From assembly GCA_039720395.1 (NCBI GenBank), contig CM077833.1, positions 3,680,797-3,744,796 on the forward strand: 64,000 nt of DNA. Direction: 5' to 3'. The notes beneath the pieces are model-generated. The model worked only from the letters and a program-made list of their open reading frames with translations, did no database searches and was not told where the DNA came from. Position numbers and translations under genes: made by a program. Shown one piece after another: positions 1 through 10,500 of this stretch. Source of the stretch: Liquidambar formosana. Taxonomy: Eukaryota > Streptophyta > Magnoliopsida > Saxifragales > Altingiaceae. Each line of letters begins with the position of its first letter. Position 1 is the stretch's first letter.

Positions 1-690
1 AGATATGAGATGCATATGAGAGACTGATGATTATATAACTGTGATTTTAGTTCATATGCTTCTAAATATTGGTTATCATATATATTTCAAACCTTATTCA
101 TATTGTGGAATATTGTCTCTACTCGACAAGTGTTGCTGACCCTACCATTCTACAAGTGCTAATAGGGCAGTTTAGAGGAGGATTGTGAATGGGGATTGGT
201 TTTGTTTTGTAAGAAGTTGTTTCTTGGTTAAGAGACTTGTATGTATGTAATATTTGTATGAAATAAAGGTCTGTATTTATCAAAGGTCCGGTCTCATCAA
301 CATGTGATGATTTTTCTTATAGAAGCACCATGCATTGTTTTGGGGGGGGGGGGGGGGGAGGGGGGTGGTACCGTGTGCATCGGTGGGTTGTACCCTATTA
401 CTCGCACATGCATGGGGTATAACCCTGATGCTGGGCAAATAAGGGAAAATATTAAGGTTGAGGGCCATAGGCTTGTTAAAGGTTTAGGGTGGGGATTGGT
501 TAAGCATTTGAGGATTGGAAGCTGTTAGAATCCTAGAAATAAGCTGCTGGAAATTCTGGACAGCCGCTATTTCTCAGTCTAATTGCAACTAATTAAGGGT
601 TTTCAATGCTAGGGTTAAGGCTTAAAGGTTGAAAAGGGTTAAGGTTATAAAAGGTAGGGTTAAAAGGTTATAAGGGCTAAAAATAAGAAT
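1..690. other. Intergenic stretch, no gene seen
   Basis: No coding region is supportable. There is a G run at 342-358 followed by more G-rich sequence, so the short open frames over it are low-complexity artefacts. An AATAAA at about 262 could be a polyadenylation signal of a plus-strand transcript entering from the left, but nothing upstream confirms it. Confidence 0.4.
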
Positions 691-699
691 TATTGGTGG

Positions 700-1166
700 T
701 TTTTTTAAATACGATACAGCAAACAGTAAAGAAGAGGAAAGAAAAAGAAGAAGAAGAAGAAGAAGAGAAGAAGAAAAATAAACATAGGCAATCACACCTA
801 GGGTTTCTTAAGCAATCACACTTTGAAGAATAAGGCAATCACACCTTCCAAGAAAGCTTCAAAGCTGTAAATTCTCAATATTCTATTATTCCCAAATGCA
901 AGACTTACAAGCCTATTTATAGACTTCTAATAAGACCTAACCCTTGTAGAACAAGGAAATAAGAAAATAGAAACTAACCAAGAATAGAAATTAGAAACTA
1001 ATTAATATAGAAAGTAGCTAAACTAATTACTAATATTAAATCCTACATAATAACTATTAATTAATTACCAAATATACCATGATTTGGAAACTAACAAGAA
1101 CTCCGATACAATGAATATCCCAAAGAAACCCACCTTTCCCTTTTTTTTGCAAACACGCTCTGCATC
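700..1166 (-). repeat. Partial LTR-like sequence, minus orientation
   Basis: On the minus strand a good TATA box (TATAAATA, plus 914-921) is followed by an A/T-rich leader that contains three copies of GCAATCACAC (788, 812, 835; spacing 24 and 23 bases) and then a GAA/AAG purine tract (730-778). TATA plus leader plus a possible TG start near 1166 resembles the U3-R-U5 of a Ty1/copia-type LTR. The left end is not defined, no target duplication was found and no primer-binding site follows, so this is a truncated or decayed copy at best. Confidence 0.4.
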
Positions 1167-1169
1167 AAA

Positions 1170-2900
1170 CCCCCAATGCATGGTGCTTATGTTAATAATA
1201 TCAGCACATGTTGATAAGACCAGACCTCATATTTATCGCATGCATATATGTGCATCATACTAGGTGTCTGATTGTGGATGTGAGACTATTATGGATCAAT
1301 ATTCAGAATGCCAATTTGTATGGTCCAATTTTTTTTCTTAAAGGAAATTTTGAAGATGCAAGTTTCATAAAAATGACTTGAAAATAATTTTGTTTGTTTT
1401 TAAAGCTCATTATTTTATTTCTTAAAATGTTAATGATTGATGGATTAGTCTCTTAAATTTATTTTAAACACGTTTCGAAAACCAGGCATGACAGTTAGCT
1501 TGACATACATTGTTGGCCCATTCTCTAATAGCTTAAGCTTCAGGGGTTAGGGGTTAAGTGGTGCTCTAACACTCCTATCTAAAGCATTGAACCAACATCC
1601 CTTGATAATAAACATAAATTCATGGAAATAGCAAAGGAAAACCCCTACCCGCCTACCTCACTCATCTTCTCTAATGCCACAAATCTTCCTTCATAATTAA
1701 TTAAACAGTGGAGCTCCTTCAATCTTAACTCCCTCACAGACCTACGCCCAGGACTTGCATTTCTATATGATTGATCCCGTGACATGCATTCCTTCCTCCT
1801 CTTCCCAATTGCTGTCAACAAATTCATAACCTCTACTTCAAACCCCACAAACGACACCATGATCATCCTCTTCAATCACTATCTACAATCATTCTAGTCC
1901 TCAATCACAACACACTATCTTGGCAACATATGACTAAATTATACATATGACTATATCATTCACAAGAAAGGCAAACTCTTTACACATAGAGTGATGGTTA
2001 CTATTAATTGGAGTCCGCAACAGTTGTAAAGAGGACTTGCAGCCAACAAACCAAAAACAGACCAGACCTTATATCTGGTTTTTCCTGAAAATTTTGCAAT
2101 CCTTTCTAACCACTTGAGAGATGGGACGTTGGAATTTATCATACCAGCTCAACTTTGTCCAAGGCCAAAACAAATAAATAAATAAATTTCCTGAAAAATG
2201 CTTGCCTTCTGCATGAGTGCATGATCCTTAGTGACCTATATATTTTTTAAATCTATATCTTAGGAGTCATGCAAGTCAAAGTGAAAATATGGGTATAAGC
2301 TTAAACCTCTGTGGAGTTGCTGCAAGCATGTAATTATTAACTGATATTTTTATACACTTCAGAACAAATACAGGCATGGGTTCTATTTTATAGTTATATA
2401 CACATTGACAAAGAATGATCAATTCACGCACCCATCCACTCCATGCAGAATAGACATGTAATATACCAGCAAAGGAACATACATACAGATGCATTCTCTT
2501 TGTAATTCATAGACAAATGCAATAATAAATACAGCACATATCCACAATAGTGATAGACAAGTAACCTAGAAAAAGATTAAACTATACTCCATGTTTGAGA
2601 TGCATGGATACATTTTAGCGCACCACATCATAGGCACAAATGTGTTTAAATTAATAGTTAATTTGTTATCCAGAAGTTATGGGTTAAGAATTTCCTTTTC
2701 CTAGAAGATACAAGCTGCTGTACCCTATCTTTGAGGGTGGATATTCTTTACGTTCTCTATCTGTTTATTTTTCACCCAGTTTTCTGCAACAGCAGAATAT
2801 TTATTTTCATTTTTTTAATGTTCTGTCTTTGAGGAAGAGTTATATTACACTGCATATGTATTTAACTACTCATATCCTAGTTTATCCAATCAGCTATTGT
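1170..2900. other. No recognisable feature
   Basis: AT-rich sequence with only short unsupported open frames on both strands (for example minus 1960-2142 and 2276-2494). I searched the minus strand here for the missing last WHIRLY exon and did not find it. If that exon lies further left, this whole stretch is intron. Confidence 0.35.
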
Positions 2901-2916
2901 CTGTGAAGATATCAAG

Positions 2917-3023
2917 GGTGGAGCCAGGAATATGGTCCAGGAGGGCCAAACTTTAAACAATTTTTAGACTTATCCTAATTCATATGACCACAACTTTTTT
3001 GCCATTTTTTTCTTACTTCACAC

Positions 3024-3067
<44 letters not shown>
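2917..3067. repeat. Possible hAT-like end and 43-base A tract
   Basis: The words GGGTGGAGCCAGGA near 2918 resemble the terminal repeat of many plant hAT-type non-autonomous elements. A run of 43 A follows at 3025-3067. No matching inverted end or 8-base duplication was found, so the transposon assignment is weak. Confidence 0.25.
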
Positions 3068-3069
<2 letters not shown>

Positions 3070-3133
3070 CAACTAACTAAGAATTTTTTTTATTAATAAA
3101 CAACTAAAAGAGAAATACATATATAAGGAAACT

Positions 3134-3233
3134 GCTAACAAGCCCAAATCTTTTTCCCAAATCTACTTGCCCAAATGAGATGGCAAAGTCAATTGGGCAA
3201 GTAGATTTGGTAAAAGAATTTGGGCTATATAGC
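3134..3233. mobile_element. Short hairpin MITE
   Basis: Two arms of about 34 bases are nearly perfect inverted copies: AGCCCAAATC at 3141 is mirrored by the sequence ending at 3225, separated by only about 25 bases. The arms share the words AAATCTACTTGCCCAA. A ~100-base almost complete hairpin is typical of a MITE. No clear target duplication was seen, so the superfamily is unknown. Confidence 0.6.
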
Positions 3234-3530
3234 ATTGCTCATATATATAAATAAATAAAAGAACAATTACAAAGGAGGAAGGACCAAAGGAGGGTGGTGG
3301 AGAAAAGAAAAATGTGGGATGAAAACAACATTTAAATGGGACAACATTAGGAAATTTGTAAAAGGAAAGGGATGAAAAAAAATAAATATAGAGGGGGCAA
3401 AAAATCTAGGGGGCCAAAAAAACTGAGAATGCCCAAATCTATGATTGATAAAAATAAAATAAAAAATTATAGTTGTAAAATTTGATTAAAAAAAATTTCA
3501 GGAAGGCCTGCCAAATCCCCTTGGGCCTTA

Positions 3531-3752
3531 GTGCCTGTTTGGGATAGCTTCAAAGTAGAATTAGAAGTAGAATCAGAAGCTAAATCAGAAGCTGAATCAG
3601 AATCAGGGGGGAGGCAGCTTGAGCAAATTGGCCTCAAAATCTATTTTGGGCTTACAATCACTTTTCTCATTTTTTATCCAAACACTCTTAAAAGTGATTA
3701 TGGGCCATCAGAAGAGATTTTGGGCCTCCCAGAATCTTATCCAAACAGGCAC
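3531..3752. mobile_element. Tourist-like (PIF/Harbinger) MITE
   Basis: A 222-base element with terminal inverted repeats starting GTGCCTGTTTGG and ending CCAAACAGGCAC. It is flanked on both sides by TTA (3528-3530 and 3753-3755), the three-base target duplication expected of PIF/Harbinger. The inside repeats GAAGTAGAATCAGAAGC-like words and codes for nothing credible. It is non-autonomous. A decayed PIF/Harbinger element with transposase lies at 12.97-18 kb, but its visible end is not identical, so it need not be the source. Confidence 0.8.
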
Positions 3753-4502
3753 TTAGTAGCTCTACCGCTGATATCAAGTCTTATTGCATATTTAAACCAT
3801 GAATGTAAATTCTCCCTCCAAATTTAAAATGACCAAAGATAAAGCAGGTTTATGCTTTTGGTCTTCCTCTTTCAGCTCAGGAACTGTGCAGCTTTTATTC
3901 TTACAGATTCATCCTTAGAGCACATCAAATCAAGTAGTCTTTCACTACAATTAAGTATCAAATAAAACTTAAAGTTTCAGAAATCATGGAAAATATGGGA
4001 ATCTATCGATCCATATAGTAGACCAAATGGCTATTGAAACTAAAATCATAAAATAGTAGGATATATGCTCATCTTGCCCAACCCTAGCAGTCCAAAACTC
4101 CAAATAATCATGCAGTATGATAATGAATTTGATACATGGAATTTTCCATAGAGTAAGGTGTCAAGCAAGGAAAGCCCACGAAACCATTGGGAGATATTTA
4201 TCTTTGGTCCCAACAGGCCTTGTAATTAGCTTAAAACATATTTGAATCTTGTTAGTTGTACCCTCTATTTAAAATTCAACATACACACAATAACTTCAAA
4301 AGATAAAAAGAATGACAACAACCACGATCTTAAAAACCATATATCCAGCTTCTATATAGGCAGTTGGCTTTGTTTCCCTCTTTCGCATTTTCCAGATTTT
4401 GAAGGAATAGAATTTACTTGCTTTAAAATATAAAAAATTATAAGATTAAAAAAACAACAAAAACAATAGGAAAATTAAGCATAGATTTTTATAATGTCAT
4501 AC
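3753..4502 (-). other. Probable WHIRLY intron 7 or 3' flank
   Basis: Follows a good splice donor (GTATGA) after exon 7. No credible exon for the conserved C-terminal segment of WHIRLY proteins was found on the minus strand here. Confidence 0.4.
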
Positions 4503-7500
4503 ACTAAAAGCTGTCCGCATCACTGCAAATTCAGCAGATGTGACAGGAACAGTAACGCGATCATTGGTTTTTAGAATGTTGTTGACAACACCTGCAAAGA
4601 AATTGCATAGAGATAATTTGAAAATTGGTTAGTTATTTTTACAACAAAGGATGAAGACTAGTAAGCTCAGGTTTACAAAACAAAAAATTCCAAAACTTGT
4701 GTACACAAATGAAAGAAAGTATCAGTTCACCGTCCGTCTATAAACACTAAAATTGAAGCGTTCATATATTCCACCAAATTCCAGCAAAATCCTCACGGTA
4801 CAGTACATGGAATACATTTCAGCTCACCCTTTATACCAAGGAAATAAACAAAGAAAAAATAAAAAAGAATCCCAGTTCCTAAGAAATTTTAATCAGACAT
4901 AACTCCAAATAAGAATCAACAACCACACAAAACACAAACAGTGATTTAGTGATACTGTTCCTCAATTCCTTAAACTGATATATACAAATTTAAATAATGC
5001 ACCACTTTCCTCCCCTTCCACGTGATCCAAATTTCACTAGAGGGTGATATACTTGCCTCCACCCTTTGGTGAAGGAGCTCCTCCCCTCCTCCCACTCATA
5101 TTTCGCCACTTGTCCAAATAAATAAGGAGAATTGATTGTGTGCATGCATTCCTATATTTACATAATTGTGAGCACATTTTCATAAGTCCATATTTGTGTG
5201 TTACATATTTACGTTAACATGAATGTGTGTCCATGTGTCCATGTCCACGAATCTATTTGCTCGTGTTTTTAAATTCATATTTTTAAAAAATATTTATGAC
5301 ATGTGGCAGAAATGAATGGAGGTGGGGAGATTTGATTTCTTGGGTGATTTCCCGACACCTTAGCATACCCAAGAAATCAAATCTAGACAGCACTTGGTTT
5401 CCAAAATCCATCCAAAAAATAACCTCCCTGACTTCCTCTTCCTCAGATGGATTTTCAAGCCACTAAGCCATCCATTCCAAAATTTGACCCAATCAATCCC
5501 CACAATCCCCCCCCCCAACCCACCCCCCCCCCCCCCCCAAATAAAAAATAAATAAATAAAAAACTCACCCTCCCTATGAGAATAGAGGGAGGAAAAGAAT
5601 CCAATCAGCTCCTCCAATATTAAATTCAGGTCCTCCAAAATCACCTCATCTTCATTCTCCAAACTTTTAATAACGTTTTTCCTATGTCTCCCCAAAGCCA
5701 CCCTATGTTTTTGAATCAGTAGAGAATGCTAAAGGGAGGTTTATCATAATATATGAAGAATGCTAGATCACAAATTTCTCTGGTGATGCATGCATATTTC
5801 CATACTCCTAAGAAGAGCGAAGGCCAAAACAACATCCCCACTAAAATCTCTATTAATGCCACCAATACCAAAAGACCTTGATTTCCTAGAGAGCAGCCAT
5901 TGAAATTAAACTTGATGAACATACTAGGAAGAGGTCTCCAAACAGGGATAGAACAGAAAGACTGTCTAGATGAAGAACAATCATGTACTTATTTGGAGAC
6001 TGTTTTTATTATCCACGTGACAGGCTCGTTCTTGTCTCGTAAGGCCTGCACCTAAGGAGGAGTTTTGAGAATTCTCACATCTCACATTGTCTAAATATTG
6101 AGTTTGTTATGGCTTCATAAACTTGTTTGGGCCCTCCACCCAACAACTTAGGCTTTTAGGTTGGAAACTTAACATTTGTGCCCTTGTATTTTAGGCAAGT
6201 TGCTGTTCCTTGATGGAGGAATCTTCCTCCTAGCTTTTATATCTTTCTTTTTGTTAAAAAAATTTCCGATTCCAATAAATGTAAAATTAAAAAATAAAAT
6301 AAAATAAGAATAGAATAAACAAGTACAAAAAGGAAGATATTTCTTTCGAAATACAAGGACGTGAAACAAACAAAAACTAGACCCTCAAACACAAATAACC
6401 CAAGAATCCCAATTCGAAATTTTAACTATACACTCTAAATGCCCCAAAAACTATACCATAGCAAAACCAAAACTATAACTATACCAAACTATACAAGTAA
6501 ACTTGTATAAAGACCAAACAAGAAGCCTTAAGGAGGAAGAAAAGGCTAACACATCTACTCCTCGATGAGCCATCATCTACCATCCCATTAGCTCCTCTAG
6601 CCAACAATTTTGCTTGAATATCCAACAACCTTGCTAAGTCTTAAGATTTATCTAATGTAACGTGCCAATATCTATGCTCCCTGTGTTAGATCTCAAAAAT
6701 CCCATGACATTTGAGGAATCACCCGCTACCAAAAATTGAGAAAACCAAAATCTAGTTGCTTCTCTTAGTTCTTCCAATAAAGCCAAAAACTCTGGCCCCA
6801 AAGCAATCCCTTCACCGGCCAGGCGAGAGAGGGCAAAAGCTGCCTCCCTTCTACTGTCTCTAAAAACACTGCCAATACCCAATTGCCCAGGATTCCCAAC
6901 AAAGCATTTGTCAAAATTAAATTTGAGGGTCCCACTTGGAGAAAGAAACCACACTACAGAAGGCCTCAAAACCTGCCTCCTAGACCAAAAAAAAAAAAAA
7001 AAGGAAAAAAGAAAGGGGGTCCAATCTCTAAAGATGAGTCCTAAAGAAATGCCTTTGAAAGCCTCAATCAAAGACACCCATAGAGAAGCAAGGAAAACAA
7101 CCCTCTTTGAGGAAACTCTACCCTTAAATATACGAGCATTCCTCTCCAACCAAATCACCCATACAAAGGCCAAGAACACACATGACCACATAATCTTCCC
7201 TTTTACCGACCTACCCAATTCTCCATAATAGATCACAAACATGGATGTAATGCTGGATGTCATGGCCCAACTCACCCCACACAGGCCAAACAAGCGTCGT
7301 CAAATCCAACCTGCCAAAAAGCAATGAAAGAACAGATGGTCTATTGAATCCCCATCCTTGCAACACATTACACAAATACCTATGCATAATGCTTAGTTAA
7401 GCCTTCTCACATGCAAGTTGTTGTTAGCATTAACTCTTTTACGGGCGACAAGCCAAGAACAAGCTTTTGCTATAGGAGGAGCCTTGGCACTTCAAGGCAT

Positions 7501-10500
7501 CATATTCCCTGAGAACATGAAAAAAGGATGAGCTGGAAAGACGACCATTACTTTCAAGACACCAAACCCTCTCATCTGGAGCAAAAGAGGAGTGGTAGTT
7601 ATCATGGTTCAAAGTCTAGGTCTCAGTCCTCGTCTTGTTTCGATCTCACCCAACCTATTGCGTCTCAAGCGAGATACAACTTTACGCATAAAAAAATGTT
7701 TGAAAAAATTTATAATAATAAAAAAAAATTTAAAAAAAAAATCGTAGAAAATTTGTAAAAAATATGATGATTACATTGGAACCATCAAATAAGCAAAATA
7801 ATCAACTCAAGGCATATAATATGGTCGAAACATAAAAATAGGCGCTAGCATGCTAATATATCATGAAAGAACACTATCTTATTGTTTTAGATATCTAATA
7901 TAATCCCAAATTATTTATGCATATGTGTCATTGTGTTGCCCAACTAATCATGCATTTTTTGTTATTTTTAATTTTGATTTTGTTTAGGGAAAAAAAAAAA
8001 ACCCAGAAAATTCAACTTTAAAAATAGGCATCAACAAAAAATAATTTTCCAAATTAGTTCTGCATATTTATAAGTTCATGATGATTAAAAAAATGTTAAA
8101 CAATTTTCTAATTTAAAAAATCAATATTTTCGAAATTAACAAAAAAAATTATCATTTATAAAAAAAAAAAATTTATCATTTATAAAATCAAAAATAATAT
8201 ATATTAATAAGTTCATGATTTTTTTTTTTTTTGGTAAAAAGTGTAGGTCCATAAACATATTTCTTAATTGCAGTTTAAAAAATGAAAAAAAAAAAAAAAT
8301 AGTTCCCAAGTCAGTCAACACAACAACACTTTAAAAAAAGAAAAAAAGAGACAAAAATAAAATAAATTAAAATAAAAACAAACAGGGGGAATTTTAGATT
8401 GGTCGGGCTATGGAAAATAATTACAATTGAGTGTTATTTTCTACTAAGTTTCTACTAAATGACTACTAACTTAACTAACAACGACTACTGACTGTTATTA
8501 TTTTCCCATAGCCCCACCAATCTAAAATTTCCCCCAAAACATTAAACCTTTAGTCCTTACCTCGTTGGGTGTCAAACCAGTCAAGACTGAGAGTTGAGAG
8601 AGACTGAGAGAGTGATATCATCGGAGATCGTTGGAGCCACCCACCACCAGATCTTGCGAGATCTACCGCCGGCTTGAGACACAACGCCCACCTGAGACAA
8701 CAACGATGCCACTGCCGGCCACCGAAGATAACCAGATGTGACAAAAGAAGCGTAGATCTGGATTCAAACCACCCAGACCCCTTCGTCTAACCCTTGAGTT
8801 GTATGTCTGAGAACGAGAGAAAATTGTACAAGAGAGAGAGAATGGAAGCTTGAGCTGCTATCAATCATCGAGGTAGGCCGTATTCTCATATAATTCGAAC
8901 GATTTCTCATTCAAATCCAAATGAATCACCGATTTCTCGTCTATCTCGTCATGGTTCATTCGTGATCCCGATAATCTCGTCTGAGAGGGATACTTATCCC
9001 TATATATTTGTACTGGTGGGATTTCTTGTACCGACCAATGGCAAGAGCGAATTGTTCCAGCAAGATCTCGTCCGAGACAAATGAGACTTTGAACCCTCGT
9101 AGATATGCTCCAACACCTCAACAAAAGACACAAGATATGAAATTTCATGGTCCAATAAAAATTCCTTCTAAAATTGAAGTTCCAAGAAATGGAGGAGAAA
9201 TTATCTTATCTGACATTCCTACAAGATCATAAATAAGGGCTCCCCTAGAGGAGGATAAGCCAAAAATCTCGGGAAGGACTCCGAAAAGGGTTTTTCACCC
9301 CTCCACAAGTCTTCCCAAAAATGAATATGAGAGCCATCTCCTACAAAGAATTTGGTATGACAATAGAATTCTAGAAAAAATTGGGAGATTAATTTCCAGT
9401 AGTTGCGATATGACTAGCTAGACACTAATTTAGAATCTCAACCATTATCTTGGAGAACATGTTTACTTTTAATCACCAAATGCCACGAGTCTGTTTCTCT
9501 AGGAAATCTCCACAACCATTTACCCCACTAAGGCTTTAATCTTGTAGGAAATGTTGCCCAAGCCCAAATCCCCCTTCCTGCTTTGGCCCATATACAACCT
9601 CTCAATTAATAAGATGATACTTCTTAGATCCTCCCACCCTAACAATAAAAAAATCCCTCTAAAGCCTCTCTAAAGTAGAGACCACTCTCACTGCCATCCT
9701 AAACATAGATATGAAAAAACTAGGAATGCTTTGTTAAACAAGCTTGGACACCCTCTCAACTACAAGATCCCAAAACAGAGGGCTTTAGGGTCCACAACAA
9801 ATGGAAGACGAAGGTATTTGAAGGGCCAACTACTAGCCAAGCTAAGCTCGCAGCCTGTCCTCATAAATATTGATTCCATTCAAAAAACTCTTGGCAAAAT
9901 TGATCTTGTTGGGAAGTCCCACGTCCCACATTGATTGAATATTAAGTTTAATATGACTTCATATACCTATTTGGGCCCTCCACCTAATAGCTTAGGCTTT
10001 TAGGTTGGAAACTTTACAAATCTTAAGGCCAAAAATAAACTCAAAGAATTTGAGGATCAAAACGAACCTAGGAATGTTTTCTACATCATGCTCAGAGAAT
10101 AAAACAGTATACCTACAACATGAAGATGTGAGACTGAAATCCCTTGCCTCCTCACTAAAAATCCTTTCACTATCCCTACCATCTCAACTTTGGAAATTAT
10201 TCTACTAAGAACATCCACCACCGAAGTAAACCGAAAAGGGGACAAAGGATACCCTTGCTTTAAACCTCTAGAAGCTTGAAACCACCCCTCAGTCTTACCA
10301 ATTACCTTTGATTAGGATAGCAAATGAAGTGAAAGTTAAGCAACCCCTAATCTAAGACCTCCACCTAGCACCGAAGCCTTTATTTCTCAACACAAAATTT
10401 TAAAAATTCAAGTCCACATGATCATAAGCTTTCTACAAAATAGATATCATCTCACTTTTCATTTTTGATGGTTAAACAGTCAAGTAGCAGCATAGATACT

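Larger units (their letters stand above)
6640..10465 (-). mobile_element. Decayed L1-type LINE, 5' truncated, with nested insertions
   Basis: Read on the minus strand from 10465 leftwards, LINE ORF2 pieces appear in order. KAYDHVDL at about 10430 is the RT core start, and a [15 protein letters not shown] motif lies at about 10270. The region before the mini LTR ends like FIFGLK, and INFAKSFL follows it. [10 protein letters not shown] comes at about 9760, the [17 protein letters not shown] region at about 9560-9600 and the [15 protein letters not shown] region at about 9350. After a 1.5-kb insert, RVWCLESNG at about 7570, the zinc-finger-like DHLFFHC at about 7340, [10 protein letters not shown] at 7290 and RNase [14 protein letters not shown] at about 6920 follow. 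It has many stops and frameshifts. The endonuclease half is absent, so it was probably 5' truncated at insertion. It lies inside WHIRLY intron 6. Confidence 0.8.

Noticed and set aside
280..528. Overlapping open frames on both strands over a G run
   Set aside because: Produced by poly-G/poly-C low complexity (Gly- and Pro-rich translations), with no family resemblance.
1960..2494. Two minus-strand frames as candidates for the last WHIRLY exon
   Set aside because: Neither contains the expected LPHIMGW-type motif nor a plausible acceptor in frame with exon 7.
3531..3827. 98-codon open frame, plus strand
   Set aside because: It coincides with the Tourist-like MITE and runs past its end; the composition is that of the MITE repeats.
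5360..5935. One continuous LINE from RNase H into RT
   Set aside because: On the minus strand RNase H comes before RT, the reverse of LINE domain order; two fragments or a rearrangement fit better.
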